Source: Microvirga sp. Mcv34
GTDB taxonomy: Bacteria; Pseudomonadota; Alphaproteobacteria; Rhizobiales; Beijerinckiaceae
Length of the DNA: 64,000 nt
Direction of reading: 5' to 3'
Assembly (NCBI RefSeq): GCF_024519725.1
Contig: NZ_JALJRK010000001.1
Span: 62,001-126,000, forward strand
Position numbers and translations under genes: made by a program. The notes under the pieces were generated by a model that had not been told where the DNA came from, made no database searches, and saw only the letters and a program-made list of their open reading frames with translations. Below are positions 1 to 8,766 of this stretch, piece after piece (position 1 is the first letter of the stretch; every line of letters starts with the position of its first letter).

Positions 1-1052
1 ACGACGAGGCGCCCGCCGGGTTTCAGCGCGTTCCAGGCGGCGTCGAACACGCCCGGCTCCGAGGCGCCGCCTCCGATGAAGACGGCATCCGGCGCCGGCA
101 GGTCCCACAAGGCTTCCGGTGCTCGTCCGACGCGGATGTCCAGTGCCGTCGCGCCGAGGTCTAGCGCATTGCGGCGGGCGCGCTCGGCCCGCTCGGGACG
201 CTCCTCGATCCCGATGCAGCGGTTGCGGGGATGGCGCAGGCACCATTCGATGCCGACTGAGCCGGCCCCCAGGCCGATATCCCACAAAAGCGCACCGGCT
301 CTCGGCGCAAGCGCCGCGAGGGTGAGGGCGCGGATTTCCGCCTTGGTGAGCTGGCCGTCATTCTCGAAGAAGGCATCGGGCAGGCCCGGTGCGAGGGTGA
401 CGATGCGCGCATCCCGGGTCGCCATGACCTCGATGGCGACGGTGTTGAGCGGATCGATCTCTCCAAGGGTAAAGTCGGCGGCCTGCGCGCGGCGGATGCG
501 CTCGCGCCGGCCGCCCATGGCTTCGCACACGGTGATCATCGAGGCGCCGAACCCGCGCGCCGTCAGCAGTTCCGCGAGCTTGCCCGGTGTCGTGCCATCC
601 CAGGATAAGGCGAGGAAGCGGGCGCCCGGCTGCAGATGGGGGACGATCCGCTCCAGCGCCCGTCCGTGCAGGCTCACGCAATCGCATTCCGGCAGCGACC
701 AGCCCAGGCGCGACGCCGCAAGGCTGAAGGCGGAAGGCTGCGGAAAGCAGGCGATTTCCTCCGCCGGGATGAGCCGTGCAAGCTCCGCTCCAACACCGTA
801 ATGAAACGGGTCGCCGGTTGCCAGAACGCAGGTCGGTTCGCCGCGACGGGCGAGGATTAGCGCATAGGCTTCCGCGAAGGGGCTAGGCCAGGGTTGAAAC
901 CGGCAGACGAGGGGCGCGGCCAGCTCCAGATGGCGCGTGCCGCCTATGACGAGCGCAGCTCCATCGAGCGCCGCCAGGGCCGCGGGGGACAGCCCTGCAC
1001 GCCCATCCTCGCCGATGCCAATGATGGTGAGCCAGGGTCTGTTCGGCGCCAT
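1..1052 (-). CDS. cobL: CobL, precorrin-6Y C5,15-methyltransferase (decarboxylating), 3' end outside the window
   Basis: The reverse strand reads from an ATG at 1052 (MAPNRPWLTIIGIGEDG) with no stop before position 1. It encodes a bifunctional enzyme that methylates C5 and C15 and decarboxylates the C12 acetate side chain of precorrin-6B. The N-terminal half is a tetrapyrrole methylase (CbiE type) with the GIGEDG loop and a later ATGDPFHYG segment. The second half is a Rossmann methyltransferase (CbiT type) with the SAM loop LWDIGLGAGSVGIEW and the later FIGGG motif. The last roughly 50 residues expected for CobL (about 400 aa) lie outside. It is divergent from cobK, with only 37 bp between the two start codons, so the pair probably shares a promoter region. 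Confidence 0.95.
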   Translation of the reverse strand, partial: MAPNRPWLTIIGIGEDGRAGLSPAALAALDGAALVIGGTRHLELAAPLVCRFQPWPSPFAEAYALILARRGEPTCVLATGDPFHYGVGAELARLIPAEEIACFPQPSAFSLAASRLGWSLPECDCVSLHGRALERIVPHLQPGARFLALSWDGTTPGKLAELLTARGFGASMITVCEAMGGRRERIRRAQAADFTLGEIDPLNTVAIEVMATRDARIVTLAPGLPDAFFENDGQLTKAEIRALTLAALAPRAGALLWDIGLGAGSVGIEWCLRHPRNRCIGIEERPERAERARRNALDLGATALDIRVGRAPEALWDLPAPDAVFIGGGASEPGVFDAAWNALKPGGRLV

Positions 1053-1089
1053 GCTCGACTCCCGCTCAAAATTCGGAGAAAAGGTGCCC

Positions 1090-1842
1090 ATGCGCATCCT
1101 CATTCTGGGCGGCACCACGGAGGCCTCCGCGCTCGCGGCGCGGCTCGCCGGCCGTTCCGATGTCAGCCCGCTCCTGTCCATGGCCGGCCGCACCAGCGAT
1201 CCGCGCCCCATGCCGATCCCGACCCGCATCGGCGGCTTCGGCGGCGTGGCGGGGCTCGCCGGTTTCCTGCGCGAGGAGCGTGTCGAGGCGGTGATCGACG
1301 CGACGCATCCCTTCGCGGCCGTGATGTCCCGCAACGCCGCCGAGGCCTGTGCGCAAGTCCGGGTACCGCTGCTCGCCCTTCGCCGTCCAGCCTGGACTCT
1401 GCAGGCAGGTGACCACTGGATCGAGGTGCCCTCGATGGCGGCGGCCGTTCGGGCGCTTGGCGAGGCTCCGCGGCGCGTGTTCCTTACGGTAGGGCGGCTC
1501 GAACTCGCCCCCTTTGCGGCGGCGCCGCAGCACACCTATCTCGTGCGGACCATCGAGCCCATCGGTGAGGCCCTGCCGGTGCCGAACGTCGTCGCCGTTC
1601 AGGATCGCGCACCTTTCCATGAGGATGCGGAGCGCATGCTGATGCAGCGCGAACGCGTTGAGGTGGTGGTGACCAAGAATTCCGGCGGATCGGCAACCTA
1701 TCCCAAGATCGCGGCGGCGCGGTCGCTCGGCCTTCCTGTTGTTGTGGTTGCGCGGCCTGAGAAGCCTCACAATGTCGAGGAGGTCGCGAGCGTCGATGCG
1801 GCGCACGACTGGCTGGAGAACCGTCACGGTCGCACTCCGTAG
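1090..1842 (+). CDS. cobK: CobK, precorrin-6A reductase
   Basis: This 250-aa protein reduces precorrin-6A to precorrin-6B with NADPH. The start at 1090 (MRILILGGTTEASALA) puts the family's N-terminal dinucleotide-binding loop GGTTEA at residues 7-12. The reading frame is open further upstream, but that extension overlaps cobL and is not family-like. Other typical segments are DATHPFAA near residue 72 and VVTKNSGGSATYPKI near residue 195. It is the only corrin-ring gene here on the plus strand. Its 3' end overlaps the 3' end of the convergent cobJ by 19 bp, so it cannot be in the riboswitch-led operon. Confidence 0.95.
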   Translation: MRILILGGTTEASALAARLAGRSDVSPLLSMAGRTSDPRPMPIPTRIGGFGGVAGLAGFLREERVEAVIDATHPFAAVMSRNAAEACAQVRVPLLALRRPAWTLQAGDHWIEVPSMAAAVRALGEAPRRVFLTVGRLELAPFAAAPQHTYLVRTIEPIGEALPVPNVVAVQDRAPFHEDAERMLMQRERVEVVVTKNSGGSATYPKIAAARSLGLPVVVVARPEKPHNVEEVASVDAAHDWLENRHGRTP

Positions 1843-2588
1843 AAGCGCGGCGTGTAGACGTAAGGCGTCGCACTGTCGGGCCGTTCGATCAGCCGGGTGG
1901 TGGAGGCTCCGATGATCACGAGAGTCGACATGTCAGCCATGGCGGCCTCTACCTCGGCGAGGCGCACAATTCGGGTCCGCTCGTCGGGCCGCCCGACCGC
2001 GCGGGCCAGGACGATCGGCGTGTCGGGGCCACGCGTCTCGGAGACGATCTCAAAGGCCGCACCGAGCTGCCAGGGGCGGGCGGAGGAGATCGGGTTGTAG
2101 AGCGCCACCACGAAATCGGCCGAAACCGCAGCTCTCAGGCGCGATGCAACGACCTCCCAAGGCTTCAGGTTGTCAGAGAGCGACATGGCGCAGAAATCGC
2201 CGCCGAGCGGTGCGCCGACGCGGGCAGCCGCCGCGAGCATTGCCGTGATGCCGGGCTCGACGCGGATGTCGAGGCCGCGCCAGGACGGATCGCCGTTCTC
2301 CACAGCCTCGAACACGGCGGCCGCCATGGCGAAAACGCCGGGATCGCCGCCGGAGACCACGGCGACGTGGGCTCCTTTCGCCGCGAGATCGAGCGCGAAG
2401 CGGGCGCGGTCCAGCTCGACGCGGTTATCCGAGGCATGCCGCCGCAGGCCCGGCCGCTCGGACACGCGGTCCACATAGGGACCATAGCCGACGATGTCGG
2501 TGGCCGAGGCGAGCGCCTCCGAGGCAGCGGGTGTCAGGTAGCGTGGATCGCCTGGGCCGAGGCCGACGATGGTGAGGACGCCCGTCAT
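1824..2588 (-). CDS. cobJ: CobJ, precorrin-3B C17-methyltransferase
   Basis: CobJ (254 aa) methylates C17 of precorrin-3B and drives ring contraction to precorrin-4. It is a single-domain tetrapyrrole methylase. It has the N-terminal loop GLGPGDPRYLTPAA, the VVSGGDPGVF motif near residue 86 and the ALYNPIS segment near residue 160. The start at 2588 (MTGVLTIVG) gives the family's usual N-terminus and overlaps the end of cobI by 4 bp, which suggests translational coupling. It is the last gene of the minus-strand cobalamin operon and runs tail to tail into cobK. Confidence 0.95.
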   Translation of the reverse strand: MTGVLTIVGLGPGDPRYLTPAASEALASATDIVGYGPYVDRVSERPGLRRHASDNRVELDRARFALDLAAKGAHVAVVSGGDPGVFAMAAAVFEAVENGDPSWRGLDIRVEPGITAMLAAAARVGAPLGGDFCAMSLSDNLKPWEVVASRLRAAVSADFVVALYNPISSARPWQLGAAFEIVSETRGPDTPIVLARAVGRPDERTRIVRLAEVEAAMADMSTLVIIGASTTRLIERPDSATPYVYTPRFYGVRP

Positions 2589-3328
2589 ACGCGCCTCCCT
2601 TGCCCTGGCACGATGATGAGGGAGAAGTACGGCGCGTTCCAATCCTCGGGCAGGTCGGGCAGGGGAACGATCCGTTCCTCCGCCATGGTGGCGCGTTCCA
2701 CGTAGATGGCGCGCGCGAACAGGCCGGTGGATTTCAGCACCGCGCGGACCTTCGGCAGGTGGCTTCCGAGCTTCATCACTACGGCGGCGTCGGTGCCGGA
2801 GAGACGGCGCACCAGCTCTACCTCCGGCAGCGTGCCCGGCACGATCGTGAGCACGTCGTCGCCCCAGGTGATCGGCGCACCGGCACGGGTCCAGGCTCCC
2901 GACATGGCCGTGACAGCTGGTACCACTTCGATTGGTATCCGGTCTTTCAGGCGCCACCAGAGATGCATGAACGACCCGTAGAAGAACGGGTCGCCTTCGC
3001 AGAGGACGCCGATTGTACGGCCCGCCTCGACCTCGGCGAGGAGGCGGGCCGCCGCTTCCTCGTAGAAGGGGTTGAGGGCGGCGGCATAATCCGCATGATC
3101 GGCCGGGATCTCGGTGGTCACCGGATAGGCCAGGGCGATCTCGCGCTCCGGGTTCTGGCCGACGACGGCGTCGGCGATGGTCCGCGCATTGCCGCGCCGT
3201 CCGCGCTTGCAGAAATGGACGAGCCGATCGGCATTCTCCAGCAGCTTGCGGGCGCGCACGGTCATGTAGTCAGGGTTGCCGGGGCCGAGGCCGAGGCCGA
3301 AGAGGCGGATGGGATCATGCATGGTCAT
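2585..3328 (-). CDS. cobI: CobI, precorrin-2 C20-methyltransferase
   Basis: CobI (247 aa) uses SAM to methylate precorrin-2 at C20, giving precorrin-3A. The tetrapyrrole methylase fold shows in GLGLGPGNPDYMTVRA near the N-terminus, VLCEGDPFFYGSFMH near residue 100 and VVPAVTAMSG near residue 125. Two in-frame ATG codons lie six bases apart (3328 and 3322). The first is 4 bp after the cobH stop and is chosen here; the second would give MHDPIRLFG. It sits in the cobG-cobH-cobI-cobJ run, with overlaps or gaps of only a few bases. Confidence 0.95.
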   Translation of the reverse strand: MTMHDPIRLFGLGLGPGNPDYMTVRARKLLENADRLVHFCKRGRRGNARTIADAVVGQNPEREIALAYPVTTEIPADHADYAAALNPFYEEAAARLLAEVEAGRTIGVLCEGDPFFYGSFMHLWWRLKDRIPIEVVPAVTAMSGAWTRAGAPITWGDDVLTIVPGTLPEVELVRRLSGTDAAVVMKLGSHLPKVRAVLKSTGLFARAIYVERATMAEERIVPLPDLPEDWNAPYFSLIIVPGQGRRV

Positions 3329-3332
3329 CGGC

Positions 3333-3962
3333 TCACTCGACCGGGTTCGCGAGCGCATTGACCGCAGCGGCCGCCATGGCGCTGCCGCCGCGACGCCCAT
3401 GGACAACGAGGTACGGCACGCGGCCGTCGCGGGCGAGGGCTTCCTTCGATTCCGCCGCGCCGATGAAACCGACCGGAATGCCGATGACGGCCGCCGGCTT
3501 TGGCGCGCCGGCATCGAGCATCTCGAGCAGGTGGAACAGGGCCGTCGGCGCATTGCCGAACACCACGAGGCCGCCGCCCATGCGCTCGCGCCACAGCTCC
3601 ATGGCGGCGGCCGAGCGGGTGTTGCCGAGGTCGGCAGCCAGCGCTGGGACGCGCGGATCGTCGAGGGTGCAGATCACCTCGTTGTTCGCGGGCAGCCGAG
3701 CCCGGGTGATGCCGTTCGCCACCATCTTGGCGTCGCACAGGATCGGCGCGCCGCGTTTGAGGGCCGCTTCCGCCGCCTCGGCGAAGTCCGGCGAGAGATC
3801 GACATCCTTCTGCAGGTCCGTCATGCCGCAGGCGTGGATCATGCGCACGACCACCCGCTCCGCCGTGCCGGAAAACCGCGTCAGGTCGGCCTCGGATCGG
3901 ATGATCGCGAAGGAGCGGCGATAGATCTCCGCGCCCTCGCGGATATAGGCGCGCTGGTTCAT
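3333..3962 (-). CDS. cobH: CobH, precorrin-8X methylmutase
   Basis: CobH (209 aa) moves the methyl group from C11 to C12 of precorrin-8X to form hydrogenobyrinic acid. The chosen start at 3962 (MNQRAYIREGAEIYRRSF) matches the family's N-terminus and places the HACGM motif with its catalytic histidine at residue 43. Other family segments are ILCDAKMVANGI and IGIPVGFIGAAESKEAL. The frame is open upstream to 4121, but that part is antisense-like sequence from the cobG end. The ATG overlaps the inferred ancestral stop of cobG in an ATGA arrangement; the present cobG stop is 58 bp earlier because of a duplication. Confidence 0.95.
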   Translation of the reverse strand: MNQRAYIREGAEIYRRSFAIIRSEADLTRFSGTAERVVVRMIHACGMTDLQKDVDLSPDFAEAAEAALKRGAPILCDAKMVANGITRARLPANNEVICTLDDPRVPALAADLGNTRSAAAMELWRERMGGGLVVFGNAPTALFHLLEMLDAGAPKPAAVIGIPVGFIGAAESKEALARDGRVPYLVVHGRRGGSAMAAAAVNALANPVE

Positions 3963-4020
3963 CGGGTGCGCTCCGGGAAGGCGGGGTTCGAAACGTCGGA
4001 CGTCTTCGGCAAAAAACGGG

Positions 4021-5274
4021 TCATAATCTTGTCGAGGGAGAGAGCATAATCTTGTCGAGGGAGAGAGCAAGAGAGGTAACATCGCGGGTGGAGCCGTGGG
4101 GCACGACGTCATAGCCGCCATCGGCGCGTCCCACCAGGGTCAGATCGGCCTTTCCCGGATGGGCGCAGCCTTTCGGGCAGCCTGAGACATGAACGAACAT
4201 CCCCTGAGCGAGGCTATCGCCGCAGGTTTCGGCGATCCGCAGGGCGTCCGCAGGGGCAGGCGTCAAGCCGCTCGCGCAATCAGGCTTGCCCGGGCAGGCG
4301 ATCAGCGCCAGGCGGGGATCATCGGCCTCGGTGATGAAGCCGGCACCGGCGGCCTGCTCCATCAGCAGGGGCAATTGTTCTTCCGCAATGCCGGGGAGCA
4401 GAAGGCCACGGGTGAAGGACAGGCGGATCTCGCCGCAGCCGAAGCGTTCGCTCCATGCGGCGGCTTCGACCAGTTGCGCGCTCCGGCAGCGGCCGAAGGG
4501 CAGGGCGAGAAGGATGGCCTCCTTGCCAGCGGTGGCAAACCGGCCCGCGCGAGGCGCGGCGGGGCGGTTTTGGGGCGGCGTGACGGGGGCGAGGGCCGCC
4601 GGGGCGGCGAGTTCGTCGGCAAGGTCAGGCTCGAGATCGCGCAGCCGGCGCGCCCCGGTCCCGCCCGAGAGGCGCAGGGCCGCGAAGCCCGCCAGGATGG
4701 AGAGGGCGGCCTCGGGAGCGCGGGCCGGGTCGGAGGAGCCGATCCATTGCAAGCCCTCGGTGGTGGCGCGCCCGAAGGCGACGGCATCACCTCTCGCCAC
4801 GAGATGAAGATCGGCCCCCATAGCATCGAGCGGCATGGATCCGCCGCCATCGACGGCGACGAAGAATTTCGCCGGCAGCCCATCGAGGTGCCAGGCATTC
4901 TCCTCGATGGCTCGCGCCAGGGCGAGAGGATCGCCCTGGTCCAGGGGATCGAGACCGGCGAGCGGTGATACGGCGGTGAGGCGGTTCGGGCCGCCGCCCT
5001 CGGGTTCGACGAGGCCTTCACGTTCGAGCAGGGCGAGCAGGGCGGGATAGGTCTCTTCGCTCACGCCCCGGATCTGCAGGTTGCCGCGGGCGGTGATGTC
5101 GAGATGGCCGTTGCCATGCTGGCGGGCGGCTTCCGCGATGACGCGGGCCTGATCGGCGCTGAGCCTGCCACTGAGCGGATGCAGACGCACGAGGAGCCCG
5201 TCGCCGGTCGCCATGGGACGGCGCACGCCGGGGCACCATCCGCGGCGGCGTTCGCTGTTCGGCTGCGCGTTCAT
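4021..5274 (-). CDS. cobG: CobG, precorrin-3B synthase (iron-sulfur monooxygenase), 3' end altered
   Basis: CobG (417 aa) is the O2-using enzyme that makes precorrin-3B. It belongs to the sulfite/nitrite reductase-like fold with a 4Fe-4S centre. The start at 5274 (MNAQPNSERRRGWCPG) overlaps the cobN stop as ATGA. The iron-sulfur cysteines are visible as CPGKPDC and, later, HVSGCPKGC near the C-terminus, and both are intact. A 23-bp tandem duplication makes the protein end in MLSPSTRL. If one repeat unit is removed, the frame continues about 20 residues and ends in a TGA overlapping the cobH ATG. The change affects only the tail, so function is probably kept. CobG presence marks the aerobic pathway. 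Confidence 0.93.
   Translation of the reverse strand: MNAQPNSERRRGWCPGVRRPMATGDGLLVRLHPLSGRLSADQARVIAEAARQHGNGHLDITARGNLQIRGVSEETYPALLALLEREGLVEPEGGGPNRLTAVSPLAGLDPLDQGDPLALARAIEENAWHLDGLPAKFFVAVDGGGSMPLDAMGADLHLVARGDAVAFGRATTEGLQWIGSSDPARAPEAALSILAGFAALRLSGGTGARRLRDLEPDLADELAAPAALAPVTPPQNRPAAPRAGRFATAGKEAILLALPFGRCRSAQLVEAAAWSERFGCGEIRLSFTRGLLLPGIAEEQLPLLMEQAAGAGFITEADDPRLALIACPGKPDCASGLTPAPADALRIAETCGDSLAQGMFVHVSGCPKGCAHPGKADLTLVGRADGGYDVVPHGSTRDVTSLALSLDKIMLSPSTRL
4022..4067. repeat. 23-bp perfect tandem duplication at the 3' end of cobG
   Basis: The 23-bp unit at 4022-4044 is repeated exactly at 4045-4067. Because 23 is not a multiple of three, the duplication shifts the reading frame and creates an early stop for cobG. 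Confidence 0.95.
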
Positions 5275-8200
5275 TCGGCCGCCTCCTGGCGCCCATCGTC
5301 GAAGAAGGCTGCAACGGAATTGAGGCGGCTCGCCCACAGGCCGCGATGGCGCGCATCGGCGAGGCGGTCGCGGATGGCCTGCGCGGCGGGCGGATTGGCG
5401 GCTTCGATCCGCGTCCAGGTCGGCTCGTCCGCGAGGAGGGCCGCGAACACGAGATCGAGGGTATCTGAAGTAACGGCATCTGTGGTTGCCGCGAAGGCGA
5501 AGAGCGCATCGATGCCTTGCGCGATTTCGGCCGCGCCCCGCCAGCCGTGGCGCAATTGACCAGATATCCAGCGCGGGTTCGTCAGGCGGCCGCGCACGAG
5601 GCGGTCCATGTCCTCGCGCAGGGTGCGGGCCCTCGGCTGCTGCGGGCGGCTCGTGTCGAGGCTGTAGACGGCAGGCGTAGCACCGAGTGATTGGGCGGCC
5701 GCTGCGAAGCCCCCGATGGCATCGGCGGCGGAGTCGCCGTCCAGGATGTCGCGCTCGGCCACATCGCTCACATGCACGAAGGCCTCGGCCCGCTCGACCC
5801 GTTGAGGGAAGCTCTCGTCGGCCCGTGCCTCGCCTCCGGTCCCGAAGGCATGGGACGTGCCGTTGAGATAGGTGCGCCCAAGGTCGTGCCGCGCCGTCCA
5901 TTCGCCGTCGAGCGCCTGGGTGGATACGCCCGCCCCATAGGTGCCGGGCGCGGAGCCGAAGACGCGGGACATCGCCTCGCCGCGCCGTCTCGCGGCGGCG
6001 AGCTCGTTCCATTCGTCCTCCTCTTCCAGCGCCGCGACTGCGCGGGCGGCTTGGTCGAGAAGCGCGATCTGGTCCGGGAAGGTATCGCGGAAGGCGCCTG
6101 AGACACGCAGGGTCACGTCGGCGCGGGGCCGGTCCATGAGGGGCTGCGGCACGATCTCGAAACCGGTCACGCGGGTCGAGGCATGATCCCAGGTCGGGCG
6201 CACGCCCATGAGGGCCAGGGCATGGGCGATGTCCTCGCCGCCGGAGCGCAGCGTTGGGGAGGCCCACAAGTCCATCACGATCCGCCGCGGCCAGTCGCCT
6301 TCTTCCTGCAGATGGCGGCGCACTACTTCCGCCGCCGCGCGATGCCCGAGTTCCGTTGCGGCACGGGTGGGGATCGCCCGTGGGTCGAGGGTCGCGAGGT
6401 TGCGGCCTGTGGGTAGCACGTTCGTCTGTCCGCGCGAGGGCGAGCCGGATGGGCCGGGCACGATGAAGCGCCCGTCGAGAGCCTTCAGCAAACCGTCGCG
6501 TTCGCCAGTGGAGCAGGGCTCAAATCCGTCGGGAGCATGGCCGAAGACGTGCAGCCCGTCGCGGATCGTCACCTCGCCGAGATCGCAGAGATGAGCATCG
6601 AGGCGCGTCAGCGCCTCGTCCATTGGCATACCGTCTTCGACCCCGCAGGCCACTGCGAGTCCGCTCGTCCGGGCGCGATCGAGAATTTCCTTCGCAACGA
6701 GCTCCGCCCGGCCGGGATGGAGCACCTGGGCCGAGGAGAATTCCTCCACCAGCTCGCGCAGGGCGCCAGCCTCGCCGTGCAGGCCGGCCTCTACCGTCTG
6801 CGGCGTGAGATGCCCGACCGTCACGGCGCCGATCCGGCGCTTGGCGGGCGCGGCCTCGCCGGGATCGTCGACGGTGAATGGGTAGATCACCGGGACATCG
6901 CCGATGGCGAGGCGCGGCCAGCAGGCCGTGGAGAGCGCCACCGCCTTGCCGGGCAGCCATTCGGTGGTGCCGTGGGTGCCGAGATGAACGAGGGCGTGGA
7001 TGCGCTCGAGCGTTCTCAGGCCGCGATAGAAGGCGAGATAGCCGTGGCTCGGCGGGCATTCGGGGTCGTGATAAAACCCCTTTCGGTCGAGGCCGTGGCC
7101 TCGGTCCGGCTGCAGCGCGACGAGAACGCTTCCGGCGCGAACCGCGCGGAAGCGGAAGGCGCCGTCCGCATAGGCGGGATCGGTCTCAGGGCTGCCCCAG
7201 CGCTCGTCGATGGCGGCGCGTTGTTCCGTCGACAACGTGTCGAGCCATGCGCGATAGCAGGAGAGCGGAACTTCGAACGAAGCCTCGCCTTCGGTCAGAC
7301 GCCGCATGAGGTCTTCGGCCGGAAAACTTCGCCCGGCCGCATAGCCCGCCTGTTCGAGATGATCGAGGATCGCGCCGGCGCTGGCCGGGGTATCGAGCCC
7401 GACCGCGAAACCGGCGCGTCCGCCGCGCGCGGGATAATCGGATAAAACGAGCGCAAGCCGCCGCTCGTGACGCGGCGTGCGGGCCAGGCGCACCCAGGCG
7501 GCCGCCATGTCCGCGACGGCATCGATGCTGCCCGCATCCGGCGCCTGGACCCGGCGCGAGAATGCGAGCGACGGATCGGCCGGTTCTTCGGCCTTGAACG
7601 AGATCGGACCGGCGGCGATGCGGCCGTCGAATTCCGGAAGCGCGATCTGCATGGCGAGATCGGCGGCGGAGAGCCCGCGTGGAGAGGCCTCCCAGGCCTC
7701 CCGGGGGCTGCCCACGGGGATCGCCTGCAGAATCGGGCAATCGGCTTCGTCGAGGACGAAACTTTCGTCGTCTCTGGATGAGAAGGCGGTCGTCGTGACG
7801 ATGATGTCGGGACGTCGGGCCTGGATGGCGCGTCGAACCACGGCAACCGCTTCCTGGTCTTTCAGGCTCGATACGGCAAGGATGAGCGAGTCGATGCCGC
7901 GCCGCGCGAGGGCCGCTGCCAATGTTTCGATGGCCTGCGTGTCACCCGCGAGAACGGCGGAGCGATAGACGAGGATATAGGCGAGGGGACGGTTGTCGGA
8001 GAAGCGGGAGATGATGGCTTCCGGCTCGACGATGCTGCCGTCAGACTCTCCTCCCCACAATGGTGAGGGAAAGGCGCCACAACCCTCATCCTGAGGAGAC
8101 TGCGCAGCAGGCGTCTCGAAGGAGGGCTCAGTGTGCGCTGGAAGATCCTTCGAGACGCAGCCTGGCGGCTGCTCCTCAGGATGAGGGCTGTGATTGGAAT

Positions 8201-8765
8201 GTCTGTCTGCAGGAGATCCTTCTGGCGCCCATGTAAAAGCGCGAGGCACCGCGCGTGGCGGTTCCACGACACCCTCGGTCCCGCCGATCTCGACTTCGAT
8301 GCGCGCGAGAAGGCGGCGCATGTTGTCGATGCCGCCGGCCTGGAAATACGCCTCCAGCGCGTCGCAGAGCGCCTGCGGCACGGTGGAATAGGCGGCGAGG
8401 CGTGGATCGGGGCGGTCATCGCCGGGCAGGACCGCGAGCTTCACCCCATGGGACCGGCAGACCCGTGACAGGTGCTCGACGCCGTAGCGCCAGTAATCGA
8501 GGCCGCCGAGGCAGCGCACCAGGACGAAGCGCGCCTTCGATGCGGTCTTCTCGCTGTAGAGATCGACGGAAAGAGGATGGCGCAGGCGGCGCAGCGAGGC
8601 GAGGCGGAGCGATGCTCCGCCCGCCTTCAGACGCTGCGCGGCCGCCAGTGCTCCGAGGTCACTGTCCGCAAAGGAAAGGACGACGATGTCCCCCGGCGGC
8701 TGCTGGAGGTCCGTGGCCTCCGAGCCTTCGTCGAGGGAGATCGCTGTGACCGGGAGGAGGTGCAT
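5271..8765 (-). CDS. cobN: CobN, cobaltochelatase large subunit
   Basis: CobN (1164 aa) is the large subunit of the ATP-dependent cobaltochelatase (with CobS and CobT, not in this window) that inserts Co2+ into hydrogenobyrinic acid a,c-diamide. The start (MHLLPVTAISLDEGSEA) and segments such as VVLSFADSDLGALAAA, HLGTHGTTEWLPGKAVAL and MDLWASPTLRSGGEDIAHAL are typical of CobN. It is related to the magnesium chelatase H subunit. Residues about 190-240 are an extra low-similarity stretch encoded by an inserted palindromic repeat (about 8050-8200) that keeps the frame open. The gene starts 1 bp after the cobW stop and ends in an ATGA overlap with cobG. Confidence 0.95.
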   Translation of the reverse strand: MHLLPVTAISLDEGSEATDLQQPPGDIVVLSFADSDLGALAAAQRLKAGGASLRLASLRRLRHPLSVDLYSEKTASKARFVLVRCLGGLDYWRYGVEHLSRVCRSHGVKLAVLPGDDRPDPRLAAYSTVPQALCDALEAYFQAGGIDNMRRLLARIEVEIGGTEGVVEPPRAVPRAFTWAPEGSPADRHSNHSPHPEEQPPGCVSKDLPAHTEPSFETPAAQSPQDEGCGAFPSPLWGGESDGSIVEPEAIISRFSDNRPLAYILVYRSAVLAGDTQAIETLAAALARRGIDSLILAVSSLKDQEAVAVVRRAIQARRPDIIVTTTAFSSRDDESFVLDEADCPILQAIPVGSPREAWEASPRGLSAADLAMQIALPEFDGRIAAGPISFKAEEPADPSLAFSRRVQAPDAGSIDAVADMAAAWVRLARTPRHERRLALVLSDYPARGGRAGFAVGLDTPASAGAILDHLEQAGYAAGRSFPAEDLMRRLTEGEASFEVPLSCYRAWLDTLSTEQRAAIDERWGSPETDPAYADGAFRFRAVRAGSVLVALQPDRGHGLDRKGFYHDPECPPSHGYLAFYRGLRTLERIHALVHLGTHGTTEWLPGKAVALSTACWPRLAIGDVPVIYPFTVDDPGEAAPAKRRIGAVTVGHLTPQTVEAGLHGEAGALRELVEEFSSAQVLHPGRAELVAKEILDRARTSGLAVACGVEDGMPMDEALTRLDAHLCDLGEVTIRDGLHVFGHAPDGFEPCSTGERDGLLKALDGRFIVPGPSGSPSRGQTNVLPTGRNLATLDPRAIPTRAATELGHRAAAEVVRRHLQEEGDWPRRIVMDLWASPTLRSGGEDIAHALALMGVRPTWDHASTRVTGFEIVPQPLMDRPRADVTLRVSGAFRDTFPDQIALLDQAARAVAALEEEDEWNELAAARRRGEAMSRVFGSAPGTYGAGVSTQALDGEWTARHDLGRTYLNGTSHAFGTGGEARADESFPQRVERAEAFVHVSDVAERDILDGDSAADAIGGFAAAAQSLGATPAVYSLDTSRPQQPRARTLREDMDRLVRGRLTNPRWISGQLRHGWRGAAEIAQGIDALFAFAATTDAVTSDTLDLVFAALLADEPTWTRIEAANPPAAQAIRDRLADARHRGLWASRLNSVAAFFDDGRQEAAE
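8083..8187. repeat. Palindromic repeat element inserted in frame in cobN
   Basis: Outer arms at 8083-8098 (CCCTCATCCTGAGGAG) and 8172-8187 are perfect reverse complements. Inner arms at 8111-8123 and 8146-8158 (GCGTCTCGAAGGA and its complement) are also perfect. Next to it, 8046-8075 resembles a second intergenic repeat type (CTCCCCACAATGGTGAGGG). Such elements are normally intergenic in Rhizobiales, but here both are translated as part of CobN. Confidence 0.85.
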
Positions 8766-8766
8766 G

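Noticed and set aside
6537-7445. Long plus-strand open frame in cobN
   Set aside because: Complement of a clearly conserved CobN; no start signal or domain.
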